DNA from: Proteromonas lacertae
Lineage: Eukaryota > Sar > Bigyra > Opalinata > Proteromonadidae
Direction of reading: 5' to 3'
NCBI GenBank assembly: GCA_002245135.1
Contig: NGBS01001167.1
Coordinates: 62,001-126,000, forward strand
DNA length: 64,000 bases
The notes beneath the pieces were generated by a model. The model ran no database searches, had not been told where the DNA came from, and worked only from the letters and a program-made list of their open reading frames with translations. How positions within the stretch are numbered: position 1 is the stretch's first letter; each line of letters opens with the position of its first letter. Below are positions 26,308 to 37,168 of this stretch, piece after piece. A program made the translations under genes and the position numbers.

Positions 26308-27987
26308 TTACTTTGGTGAACATACACACAATCTCTGTGTATCATTCGAAACTGTATGTTTACACATTAATTTTGATCTAAATTGTAATAAACAGACACC
26401 AGGTTGTTCATTATGACTCATCATATTATAAGATGGAAAATGTTCACCTTCTTGATAAGAACATCCATTTTCACATTTAAAATAATCTTTCATTTTCTTA
26501 CAATTATTATAAGTGTATAATTCATCATTATTACAATTATAATTTTGTCCGTTACAAACCGTATTACAATCTTCACCTGGTTTACCTATCAATACTTTAT
26601 CATTAATTCTCTCAGTAATATTCATAACAAGTGAAATATAAGGATTTTGTGTTTTCCTCATCAATATTAATGATTTTGTATCTCCACTATCAATTAATAA
26701 ATTACCTCTCCAAAATCCATTATATGTTTTATCTGAAGATATATAAGAGTAAAATGAATCAATATCATTGTTAGAGAATAGGATATAAGATTGTGAATCA
26801 GATTGAAGTGTATAAATATCAGATGATAATACTTCACTACATTTTGATAGAGTATCTTTGAAATATTGTTCATATTTCTTTTCATCTAAATAAGATAAAT
26901 CTCCAAATTTATAACTCTATTAAATAATATTAAAAAAAATATGTTATATATATATATATATATATAGTACATCATATTGTTTAGAAATGTATTGATAATT
27001 ATAACTATTACTTTCTTCATTGTATAATCTCATATTTGATCTATCAGTTCTAAATACTCTTGACACACCTGGGTAAATACACTCTAACCCTGTACTATCC
27101 ATGTACAACTGTATTATTCCTTCTATAGTATTTAACTGGTTATTTTTCCATAAATTACTTAAGCTTTCCCAATCTTTAGATGTAAACATTATTGAACCAC
27201 CATTATTGACACTTGTACGATAAAACTTCCTTAAATCTTTATATGATTTCTGGTCATTGATGCCATTGAATGCAATTACACAAAATAATGATTTATCTTC
27301 AAGTTCTTTTCTGTTTACTATTAATCTTTCTGTTTGTAAATGTAATGTAAAGTAATCTTTTGTTATTATATGAGCTTTTTCTGAATTGTCTAGTAATGTG
27401 ATTGTATCATATTTTAACTCTGTAAATATCTTATTTATTGAATAATAATAGATATCTTGCATGTTATTGTAGGGTAATTCTACTACATCTGTCTTTCGAT
27501 TAAATTTTATTATTATTTTGATTTGTTTTGAATAGAATGATAATAATTCTGTTATACAGCTTGGTACTCTTTCTGTTTCATCTATGGCTAGTATTAAGTC
27601 GAAATATTTGTGTGATGGAGTGGTCATGAATGTCATTAGGTTAGGTTCAAAGTAAGAACAATGTGGAGTTAATACTGAAAAGAATGCTCTTTTTAACTTC
27701 ATTTTTGGCTTATATCTGGTATGTACAACAACTAGTAAAAATATTAATATGATCATAATACGTGAATAAGGATTGAGTATTAAATGTTTCATTGAACTAG
27801 TTGTTTGTGAATTTTCAAATTCATTTTCTTTATCAAAATATCGCAAAAATGCTATTTGCCTCATTAGAAATGTAATATATACCATATAAAGTAATTAACG
27901 CCTCTATTAGATAGTACAAATTATTATTATTATACCAATTCCAATTAAAACTACAAAGAACCACAGCAGCTTTTCATGGAACTTCAT
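26308..27987 (-). CDS. GT13 (GnT-I-like) N-acetylglucosaminyltransferase with MGAT5-like Cys-rich tail
   Basis: Starts MKFHEKLLWFFVVLIG at 27987, a signal anchor, with introns near 27910-27940 and 27850-27885 and one at about 26925-26975. A second hydrophobic run (RIMIILIFLLVVVHT) begins the catalytic region. GT13 features: GGSIMFTSKDWESLSNLW, then CIYPGVSRVFRTDRSNM (compare the ECVRPEISRT..G of GnT-I), then DLSYLDEKKYEQYF and YNGFWRGNLLI. The last 80 residues contain ten or more cysteines (GEDCNTVCNGQNYNC; CKKMKDYFKCENGC; QRLCVCSP), arranged like the C-terminal cysteine domain of MGAT5. GnT-I starts complex N-glycan synthesis in the Golgi. The catalytic DxD is not obvious, so activity is uncertain. 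Confidence 0.75.
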
Positions 27988-28076
27988 TTACTTGAGAAAA
28001 AAGGAAAGAAAGAAAATGAGAAAATCAAACCAAGTAATCAAACCTATTTAACATTTATTTTCGTCTTTTATTCATC

Positions 28077-29216
28077 ATGAATAAGTATGATGAAATTGCA
28101 AAGTTATGTAATGATAAATACAAAGAATTGTTATTTGATAGAAAACTAAAAAAGAATGAATGGACTATCCTAAGTGGTTTAATTTGTGAATTCAATTCAA
28201 AATATACTTTATTATGTTTATGTAGTGGTACAAAATGTCTTAGTCATAAAGATGTGTGTAATGGATTTGTAATTAGTGACTGTCATGCTGAAATTCTTGT
28301 AAGAAGAGGTTTCATGAAGTATTGTTATGATTATTTATTTAAAACAGCACAAAAAACATCAATAGAGCCAGATATATTTGAAAAAGTCGGAGATAAGTTT
28401 AAAGTAAAGAATGATGTAAAATTGTATTTGTATATTAGTCAAAGTCCTTGTGGTGATTGTAGTATCTTTGAAGATGAGAATGATGAGTTAGAACCACCTC
28501 GAAAACGAAGTAAAATAGAATATGACAAAATGCACAGAACAGGAGCTAGATTAGTAATGAGTGATAGTAAAAGTGATAAAATTGATATAAATAATTTATA
28601 TATAACCGGTAAACTACGATTGAAACCAGGAAGAGGTAAAAAGAATGATTGTGTTAGTTGTAGTGATAAAATGTGTTTATGGAATGAAATAGGAATAGAA
28701 GGAAATATATTAAATAAATATTTTGAAAGAATAACAATAGATTCATATATAATTGGTGATAATTTCAATGATAAAGCAATGAAGAGAGGAATATATGAAA
28801 GAATATCAACAAATAATAAACCAACAATCATTCATACAAATATATTGTTTAATAAAAGTGAAAAAGAAGTAATAAAGAATAATGGAAAAGATAAAATAGA
28901 TGATATAAAATCAAGTAATTTATCAATAATCTATACAATTGGTAATAAAATGGAAATAATAAATGGTAAAACTGGAATAAAAGAAGGAGGAAATAAAAGA
29001 GATATGAAAAATAATAAAAGTTCATTATGTAGATATTCATTTTTACAAACATTACAAATGTATAATGATATAATAATGAAAGATGATAAAAGATTGAATT
29101 ATATGGAGTTGAAGAATGAGAATAAAGAATATGAGAAAAGAAAGAATGAAGTATTGAAAATTCTAACAGGATGGCCAAGAAAGAAGAGAGAAGAATATAA
29201 TTTTGTGTGTGATTGA
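28077..29216 (+). CDS. tRNA-specific adenosine deaminase, ADAT1 type
   Basis: One exon, 379 aa. Deaminase zinc-site motifs are in order: CHAEILVRRGF (His and the catalytic Glu), QSPCGDCSIF (first Cys) and NDCVSCSDKMCLWNEIGIEG (second Cys). The RTGARLV and ITGKLRLKPGRGKK segments are typical of the ADAR/ADAT1 A-deaminase domain, which binds inositol hexakisphosphate. ADAT1/Tad1 makes inosine 37 in tRNA-Ala. The middle is rich in Lys/Asn insertions. It has no intron, unlike most neighbours, and is divergent from the GT13 gene by 89 bp. Confidence 0.93.
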   Translation: MNKYDEIAKLCNDKYKELLFDRKLKKNEWTILSGLICEFNSKYTLLCLCSGTKCLSHKDVCNGFVISDCHAEILVRRGFMKYCYDYLFKTAQKTSIEPDIFEKVGDKFKVKNDVKLYLYISQSPCGDCSIFEDENDELEPPRKRSKIEYDKMHRTGARLVMSDSKSDKIDINNLYITGKLRLKPGRGKKNDCVSCSDKMCLWNEIGIEGNILNKYFERITIDSYIIGDNFNDKAMKRGIYERISTNNKPTIIHTNILFNKSEKEVIKNNGKDKIDDIKSSNLSIIYTIGNKMEIINGKTGIKEGGNKRDMKNNKSSLCRYSFLQTLQMYNDIIMKDDKRLNYMELKNENKEYEKRKNEVLKILTGWPRKKREEYNFVCD

Positions 29217-29345
29217 ATTATTTGTTTATTTATATGTATATTTTTTATATATTGATTGACAAGATGTTAAAATTGATGTTTGAATGATTGTTTATTTTAG
29301 AATCAATGCTTTATATTACTATGTAAAATCAGAAAAATAAATTCT

Positions 29346-29362
29346 GAAACGACTATATTTTT
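29346..29362 (+). promoter_or_regulatory. Recurrent GAAACG element
   Basis: GAAACGACTATATTTTT, ending 5 nt before the ATG at 29368. Nearly identical, including spacing, to the element before the RABL6-like gene. Confidence 0.5.
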
Positions 29363-29367
29363 ATAAA

Positions 29368-31459
29368 ATGAATTCTTTCGTAGATGAGTTACTATCAACA
29401 ATATTACTGTCTGATACTAAAGTATTTTCATTAAATTATTTTATGTAGATAAAAGAACGGGAAGAAAAGAGTGTTAGTGAAGTAGATTTAGTTGTTCAAC
29501 TCAAAAATGATGTCAAAGTGTTAAAAATGATAGGCATTACAGGAATAAAAGAGAAAAGAATATCAGAATTCTGTGAAAATAACTTATTTTTATCAGATTG
29601 TTGTTTCTCTTTCATCTATCCATCAACAGTGTTTCAAGTGAATAAATATGGTAAATATATATTATTAGAAAGAAATATTACTTTAGAGATTTAGAAGAGA
29701 TAATTTATAGTAAATCCTTTACAGGAGGTGAAATTTGCGATGTGATATATTCAATATGTGATATAGTGATGGTATTGAGTGAATTTGATATAGTGGATAA
29801 GTAATTTAAAGAGTAGTAACATAATATATGAAGATGATGATAAAATAAAGATATGTGATTTATGCTTGAATATATAGAGAAAAGAAGAAGAAATGAGAAT
29901 ATATGATATATGTTTTAAAAACCCAGAAGAGTTGAATGGATATGAATGTAATGAGAGAAGTGTGATATGGTCAATTGGTTGTATATTATATGAAATGATA
30001 AATAAGAAATTACCATTCAATGAAGATAATAGTGTGATTAAAACAATGAATAATATACTGAGATGTAATTACAGTTTTGATATAGAATGTGATGAAATGA
30101 CGAAAGAAATGATAAAAAGAATGTTGAAAGTGAAGAGTGAAGATAGAATGAGTTTAAAAGAATTGAAAAAAGAAATGATAAAAATGAATGAGATATTGAG
30201 AGACAGAAATAATAATTTGATGATGTATAAAGAAAGAAAAGAAATAATATATAATAATGATTTATCAATTATAGTTTTGCCAATATTATTTCCATCAGAG
30301 TATTATCTACAATACAATAAATGGAGAAATATTCGAGATGATATGATAAAATCTTACAATAATAAACCAAATGAGAGAGTATTATCAATATTATTGATGA
30401 TGAAATTAAACAAAAAAGATAAATCAATAAAAGATAAACTGAAATTTCAGATTCATCACAACTGTAAAGAAAGATTAGATTGTTATTTAGATGAAATGAT
30501 GTTTAATAATATGAGTTACAGTAAGATTTTGTCATTATAGATTCAGATTGTATTTGTTTGTGTGAAGAAGGAATGAATTATTGAAAATATTAAGATTAAT
30601 CAATCCATCAAGAACTCTTTTTCTGTATAATTCAAATCATTTCTATTTATTTAGATGTTAGTTATCCACTTCAATATCAATCTTTATTTGGATTATATTT
30701 TTCTCAATTATCAAATTTAAGAGAATTAGATTTATCAAAATGTAATCTTACTTCTAATTTCATTGAATCTTTCATCAAATCTATTCCATTCATGAAATTG
30801 AAATATGTTAATCTATCATGTATTTTTTATTCTTTTTGTATTATATTTAAATAGATAATCCAATTGGTTCAAAAGGTTTTAGTCTATTACTTCCATATTT
30901 ACACTTATTAATCAACAAAGAGAATGAATTGAATCTTAGATTCATGGATTTAAATGATGAATCAATGATATTATTATCAGAAGAATTATGTAAATATCCA
31001 AATATTGAAACAATAAATCTAAGAGGAAATAATAATATTAACAGAAATATAATACTAGAAGTGAAAGATTACTCATATGAACAAAAAAGGAAAATACATA
31101 GAAATTTAAATCTCTCCCAACTGTGGATTGAAAATATTTGTGATATTGAAAATGAGAAACAAAGAAGTGAATGTATAGATAGAATCAATAAAGCATTAGT
31201 AGATTATATGATTATGGATTGGTATAGTAAAGAAAAATCTGAAGTTATGGACTTAGGTGATTTAAACTTTTTATTCTTATTAATGTATATGTTAAGATCA
31301 TATGGTGATGAACTTAGTCCAGAAATAGATGTAAAATCAATTCTAATAAATGATTTTGGAATTGAAAAAACAAATATACCTGAAGATAAAAGAGGACAAG
31401 GTAAATTAATATATGGTTGGCTTTATGAAAATGATGAAGAATATTTAGGTGAATATTAA
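29368..31459 (+). pseudogene. Pseudokinase-LRR gene, decayed copy A
   Basis: Starts MNSFVDELLSTILLSDTK with an intron ending at 29449, then enters a kinase-like domain also found in copy B (39.1 kb) and in the intact relative at 57.9-59.5 kb. Breaks relative to those: a one-base loss near 29671, an in-frame TAA near 29805 and a TAG at 29874-29876. From 29893 the frame is open again (NPEELNGYECNERSVIWSIGCILYEM). A second disruption comes near 30530, then LRR sequence (LRELDLSKCNLTS; NPIGSKGF) and a 130-residue C-terminal region (open frame 30929-31459) not kept in copy B. The catalytic Asp of HRD and the DFG motif are absent in the family, so it never coded an active kinase (inference). Confidence 0.8.
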
Positions 31460-31501
31460 ATAAAATTAAATAACAAATAATAATAGAATATGTTTTAATA
31501 T

Positions 31502-34501
31502 TTAAAGATTATAATCTATGAATTGACTTTCATTCTTACTTGTATATATTCCAACTATTTTTTCACATTTATAATACATATAAGGATTATGACTAATAAC
31601 AACAATCTGATTATTCTCATCCAAAATTCTTCTTCTTAAATAATGATTCAATCTTTCAACAACTACATTATCAAATGAACAATCTATTTCATCCAATAAA
31701 ATGAAAGGTTTTATCTCTTACCAAAAAATTAAGAACTATAAATATATAACATTAAAAAAAAATGATATTTGTATATTTTGAACAGCAAAACAAAGCGATA
31801 AACAAACTAAAGTTTTTTGTCCTGTTGATAAAGATTCAATATTCCTCCATATACCATTATAACTCTTTATTTCTATTTTTAATCCATTCTCTAGGAGTGT
31901 TTCAATATCTCTACTGTATTCAACGTAACAAATAGACTAAATAAATAAAGCAATTATATATATATATATTTACTGATTTAGATAATGAACAATAAATATT
32001 ACTCAATTCACTACATAGTTTCTCCAATATATTATATAATAACTTATCTCTTTCATTCTTTAATTTTTCTATTTTCTTTCTTTCTTCTTCTATTATTTTG
32101 TTTATTTTACTCATTTCTTTGTTTAATTCTTTCATTTCTTTCATTTCTATTACATATTCCTCCACTTTATCTGGTTTAAGATCTTTTGAGGTTGTTTCTA
32201 ATATTGTATTTATATCATTGATATTGTATCTTATTTCTTTTAATGTCTTTTCAATTTCTTTCTTATCTTTTAATACTTCTTCTTTCTCCTCTATATTGTG
32301 TAATTTCTGTATTTCTCTATTGATGGATATGTTTTTATTTTCATATATTTCTATTTCTTTATTATTCTCATTCTTTATTGTATTATATTCACTCATTTTT
32401 ATCTCATTTTCACTTATTCTCTCTTCCATTTCTTCAACTTCTATTTTCATCTTTTTCATCTCTTCTTTTAGTTTTTGTATGATTTTATTCTGCTGTTTCT
32501 TTTCTTTATTTATTTCTTTTTCTTTTTCTTCAATATCTTTGATTTGAATCTCATTTTCTTCTATGTTTATTGAAGATATATCAATTCTTAACATCTCTTC
32601 ATATTCATTGAATCTACTCATATTTTCTTTATTATTATTTCTCAATTCAATCATTTTATTCTCATTCTCTTTTATTATATTCTCTATATTCTTCTTCTTT
32701 ATCTCACTCTGTTTTATTTTCTCCATATTCTCATTATATTCTTTTTTAAATTCGTTTATATTTATATTTAAAGTCTTTTTATTATTATTCTTATTAACAT
32801 TTATTTCGCCATTATTTAATAATTTCACACCATTTTCACATATAATATTCCAATAATTATTATCTTTATTGTTCCTTATTCTAACACCATCATCAATATC
32901 TTTCACTATACACCAGTTGTGTAAATGTCGTTTCAATACACTCTCAATTTCTATTGGATAATCTAAAATTGAGAGAATATAATTGGATAGTTTGGGTGGT
33001 GATTTTAATGTTAGTATATTCTCTCTTAATTCTTCTTTTATATATATTTTCACTCTTTCATTGTATTTCTCATTATATTTATTCAACAATAAATCACAAA
33101 AACTTCTACTTTCTACTACATATATATTACTGTTGATTAATTGAGGTATTATATTGGAATATTTATGAAATTTTGGTTTAACAGATGATTGTAAATTGAT
33201 ACAAGTATTATCACAATGTAAACTATTAACAATTTCACTCATATTAACTTGATTAGTAGTTGGTTTTATTTCATTATTACTAATTTCATATGATAATGAA
33301 CTGTTCCTTAAATTCAGTTCATTTATTTTACTTTCTACTACTTTTAACTCTCTCTGTTTCATCTCATTTTCTTCTTTTAAACAATCTAACAATCTATTAC
33401 TTTCTAACAACTCATTTTTTATATTCATTACCATTTCTTCTATATTATTTCTATTATCACATTTTGTACCTATTCTATTCATCATATTAACCTCATTTTG
33501 TAACTTATTCTTTTTAATTTTCAGTTTATTCTCATTCAATATCATCTCTTTCTTTTCTTTGTATAATATTTTCATTTTTTTATCATTTTCATTCATCACA
33601 TTTTTTATAGATATTAAATTGCTTTTATAACTTTCTATTATACTTTCAGTCACTTTTACTTTCAGAATTATTTCATTGGTCTTTGTTCTTATCTTATCTA
33701 TCTTATCCTCATTTTCTTGCTTTTCTATTTTCAACATCATATTTCTGAATATTTCTTCATCTTTTTTCAGTTTCATTAACTCTTCTTTTTTCTTCATAAA
33801 ATCCATAAATTCATTTACATTGGCATTTAATGACTTTAATTTATCGTATTTTTCATTTTGCTTTGTTTTTATCCCATTTATTATTATGTCTTTTGACTGT
33901 AAGCTGGAAATATGATTGGTTAATTTATCATTGATTTCATCTATTCCAAACCATTTTTCTATCTCATTTATTAAATCTTTTCCATTTAATAAACTCAGGA
34001 AATTAATTTGAATCTGTGGCAGTATAAAACACTTCAACTGACTATCTTTTATACCAAATATCTGTAATCTTTCTTTTAATTCTTTTTTACTCAGCTTTTG
34101 TTTTATTTTATTGTTAGTGTATATGTAATATTCACTTTTGTTGTTGTATAGCAATTTTCGGCCGAAATTGAAGGAATAATTATCTAATAAGTCATTCTTT
34201 GACAATTGTAATTCGACAAATACTTCGCTTTCATTATTAGTATTCATATTTCGTATATTTTTACTAGCTTCTACAAATATATAACACTGAATATACTTAA
34301 ACCGTCTCTACTTTCAAAATCAAACAGCCAACATATTGCATCGATTACTACACTTTTGCCTGAACCATTTTTACCTAATAAGCTACAAAATATTATAAGC
34401 TAAACAAACCAGATAAATCTTTTGTCAAAATGGATCCTTTTTAGGGTTTTATATGATTTAAAGCCACATATATCAACATAATCGATTTTAATGCTGTTCA
34501 T
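31502..34501 (-). CDS. Short, divergent SMC-family ATPase
   Basis: Head, coiled coil, hinge, coiled coil, head. The start MNSIKIDYVDICGFKSYKTL matches the SMC N-terminus. Walker A, LLGKNGSGKSVVIDAI, follows a short intron. A long Lys/Glu/Asn coiled coil flanks a hinge-like region (NIIPQLINSNIYVV ... DIDDGVRIRNNK). The signature motif ESLSTGQKTLVCLSL and Walker B FILLDEIDCSFD are at the C-terminus, with IVVISHNP as the H-loop. The class is SMC1-4 rather than SMC5/6. The GLKIEIKSYNGIWRNIESLS stretch is closest in pattern to SMC2, but I do not assign it. At about 930 aa it is well below the usual 1150-1250, so its coiled-coil arms are short. The intron before Walker B (about 31720-31790) is not resolved with certainty. 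Confidence 0.8.
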
Positions 34502-34652
34502 TCTTCTTTATTCTTCAAAAAGAGTAATTATATGGTAATTTTTATTATTTCTAAGTAATTTATATAATATCTGTTTAGATGTATGGTTTAAATTTCTGTA
34601 AAATGCTTTAAATACGTGAAGTACCTTCAAAAATGAAAAGTGATTAATTTAC

Positions 34653-34669
34653 TAAAATATATCCGTTTC
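34653..34669 (-). promoter_or_regulatory. Recurrent GAAACG element upstream of the SMC gene
   Basis: Minus strand GAAACGGATATATTTTAG, about 165 nt before the SMC start, which is further than usual. A 17-nt match to the element at 37089-37105. Confidence 0.4.
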
Positions 34670-34734
34670 TGTTATTTTCATAAATAACATGTTTACAAGT
34701 TATTATAAGCATCTTACTTGAAATCAAATAGAAT

Positions 34735-35937
34735 TTAGTCATAAATACTTAAATACTTAATACTATAGATTAATTGAAATATTAATTGTCTAAAAGATAC
34801 ATAACATTGAAACAACCTATATGCAACTAATGGATGAGAAATAAAAGTGACTTGTCTAGCCAATGGCCATTTTTCAAACCATCCATTATTTAAAACATCA
34901 TTTTTATCAATCTTATTATATAGAGTGTGTAAATGAACAACATTAAAACCATTCGAAATTATGTAGTTGGTTAAATCTAAAGTATAATGGTATGCTAAAC
35001 ATTCAACAATTACTACTCTTTTATTCAATATCCACAGAATGTTCATTTTATGAGATCCATGTGATGTTATTATTAAATTGAAACTGTTTATTAATTTCAT
35101 TTGTTTATCAATTTGAATTGGATCAAATGTTATTATAGATATACTTCGAATAACATTATTAATTAAGTGTACAACTTTCTCTAACTCCGCTATATTTCGA
35201 TTGTTATTTTCACCTGTTCTTAGTATTATACACGCTTTTATTATATTTCCATTTTCATCATTATGTTTAAGATTTATATTGTCATAAATGAAATCTCTAA
35301 ACCTGTATTTTTCTTTTATTGAACTAAAAAACATTCCATCTCTTCCATACATACTTCTATCAATCACATATAACCTTTTAAAACATATTCTATTATATTT
35401 TCTTATCAATCTTTCAAATCCATTTCTTTCGATTATATTAGTATTAGATGAATACAACGATAATATGGATTTATATATAAGATTTTCATAAGAAGATCTC
35501 ATTCTTTTTTCATAATTTGTTATTATCAAATTATGAATTTTTGGATAATGCGAAGAATTGTAGGTATTCCATAAGTACATTATATTCATAAAATGATATA
35601 TATTAGGATAAAATAATGACAGAATGTGAGTATCTTCATTTATCACAGGAAATAACTTTGGCATTGAAGAAAAATTGCTTATTCCACTATACGACCATAC
35701 AATAGACATATATCTAGTAATTTCTTCGTTTTGATTAATACAAAAGGATTCAATAAAGAATTTAGGATAATCAAATAATCTGCGCAAACAAACATTTTCA
35801 TATGTTAGATATATGTTATTATATTCCAATCCATCTAATGAAATACTACTACATTCACCTCCTTTTGAATATGACATTTCAGGCACTTTAGCTTCTAATT
35901 TCAGTATCAGACATATTATCACTATCACTAAATTCAT
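34735..35937 (-). CDS. GT61-family glycosyltransferase
   Basis: A single 400-aa frame without introns. The N-terminus MNLVIVIICLILKLEAK is a signal peptide or anchor, implying a secretory-pathway enzyme. GT61 (DUF563) landmarks: LFYPNIYHFMNIMYLW (the conserved H of the donor site), FSSIKEKYRFRDFIYD, ACIILRTGENNNRNIAELEK, then the nucleotide-sugar region FNLIITSHGSHKMNILWILN, and VVIVECLAYHY. GT61 enzymes transfer xylose, arabinose or GlcNAc to glycans or to EGF domains; the donor cannot be predicted here. It lies beside another glycosyltransferase gene on the same strand. Lack of introns in this and the next gene is unusual for the window. Confidence 0.85.
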   Translation of the reverse strand: MNLVIVIICLILKLEAKVPEMSYSKGGECSSISLDGLEYNNIYLTYENVCLRRLFDYPKFFIESFCINQNEEITRYMSIVWSYSGISNFSSMPKLFPVINEDTHILSLFYPNIYHFMNIMYLWNTYNSSHYPKIHNLIITNYEKRMRSSYENLIYKSILSLYSSNTNIIERNGFERLIRKYNRICFKRLYVIDRSMYGRDGMFFSSIKEKYRFRDFIYDNINLKHNDENGNIIKACIILRTGENNNRNIAELEKVVHLINNVIRSISIITFDPIQIDKQMKLINSFNLIITSHGSHKMNILWILNKRVVIVECLAYHYTLDLTNYIISNGFNVVHLHTLYNKIDKNDVLNNGWFEKWPLARQVTFISHPLVAYRLFQCYVSFRQLIFQLIYSIKYLSIYD

Positions 35938-36205
35938 ATTTGATATGGAATAACGATATATTAATCAAAGAACGTAATAAAAATAAATTTTGAATGAAGT
36001 GGGGAATGAAAATATTTCCAAACACCAGATCATTTAAAATGTGATCGAATATTAAATAGATATTAAAATTGTAAATAATTATTACATATAAATAACATAT
36101 GATTTAATTGATTTTTTTCTTTCTAAATAAAACATGTAAAATATTTTACTAATTATAAATTTTTAGGACTATTATCTAAATCTAACAATATAACATCCTT
36201 CTATA
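35938..36205. other. Intergenic, nothing recognised
   Basis: 268 A/T-rich bases between two minus-strand glycosyltransferase genes. No GAAACG element is present. Confidence 0.4.
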
Positions 36206-37057
36206 TTAATCTGTAATACAATTAAAATCTTTTACATAAAATCCTAAAGACATCTTAAATACTGCAACTTTATATCCTCTTTGAACTACTCTCGCTATAA
36301 AATCTAAATCTTCAGTAGAATGAAGTGATTCATTAAACCTAATTTTATCCATAACACTCCTCTTTATTGACGGCCAACCATTTCTAATATAGAACCCATT
36401 AGAAACATCACAATTATATATTCGTCCATTATATGTGAATGTATCTCTGCATTTTTGTGTGATTATTTTGTATTGATTAGTTTTTGCGTATTTTTTATAT
36501 CTTTTTGTTAAATTTACTTTATCCAACGCTTTATAATTATTAATAGAAGGATGAAATACAACATCTATATGTCTATTCTCGTCAAATATTTTGTAAATTG
36601 TACTAATTCTATAAATTGACATTATATCATCTACATCAAAGTAACTAAGTATAGGACAATGAGAATTCATATAGCCAAAATTTCTATTAGAAGCAGCATT
36701 GTATTTACCAGTTCTGAATTTAATAACCAAATTGCTTGTGCATTTCTTTATTCCTTCCATCAATTTTGCTATTTTTGGTATACCTGCAGATGTCTCACCC
36801 GAAATAATTAACACTACTTCATCAGGATACTTTATTGAGTTACATATGCTTTTTTGAAGCGTTAAGCTACATCTGTCTATGTCTTGCACCGTTGAAGGTA
36901 TTATTAGTGATAAACAAAAGGAATTGCTGATAGATTCTGTCCAATGATAATTGTTTATACGTCTATTTATGTTCATATATTTGTATTTCTTGATATATAC
37001 CTTATAATATAGTATGCAAAATAAAAGTACGAAAAAACTACAACAAATACATGACAT
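36206..37057 (-). CDS. GT2-like (GT-A fold) glycosyltransferase
   Basis: 283 aa, no introns. A membrane anchor at residues 3-20 (CICCSFFVLLFCILYYKVYI) places it as a type II membrane protein. The GT-A core shows SFCLSLIIPSTVQD, then PDEVVLIISGE, TGKYNAASNRNFGYMN (donor binding), the DxD metal site YFDVDDIMSIYR, and the late acidic motif STEDLDFIARVVQRGYKVAV. These fit a retaining or inverting GT2-type sugar transferase. The acceptor is unknown. A GAAACGGATATATTTT element lies about 30 nt upstream of the start. Confidence 0.82.
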   Translation of the reverse strand: MSCICCSFFVLLFCILYYKVYIKKYKYMNINRRINNYHWTESISNSFCLSLIIPSTVQDIDRCSLTLQKSICNSIKYPDEVVLIISGETSAGIPKIAKLMEGIKKCTSNLVIKFRTGKYNAASNRNFGYMNSHCPILSYFDVDDIMSIYRISTIYKIFDENRHIDVVFHPSINNYKALDKVNLTKRYKKYAKTNQYKIITQKCRDTFTYNGRIYNCDVSNGFYIRNGWPSIKRSVMDKIRFNESLHSTEDLDFIARVVQRGYKVAVFKMSLGFYVKDFNCITD

Positions 37058-37088
37058 ATTTCAATTATTATATTTTTCAAAAGTTACC

Positions 37089-37105
37089 TAAAATATATCC
37101 GTTTC
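37089..37105 (-). promoter_or_regulatory. Recurrent GAAACG element, GT2 gene
   Basis: Minus strand GAAACGGATATATTTTAG, starting about 48 nt upstream of the GT2 start codon. Confidence 0.5.
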
Positions 37106-37168
37106 ATAACCTGATATTTTATTTTTTGAATAAAAACACAATGAATGTAGTAAATCAAATAATTTCAA

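Noticed and set aside
29893-30540. Copy A kinase-like frame as a complete gene
   Set aside because: Frames upstream and downstream show three breaks relative to copy B and the intact relative.
31985-33915. Plus-strand Leu/Phe/Ser-rich frames that look like membrane proteins
   Set aside because: Antisense shadows of the Lys/Glu/Asn-rich coiled coil of the SMC gene.
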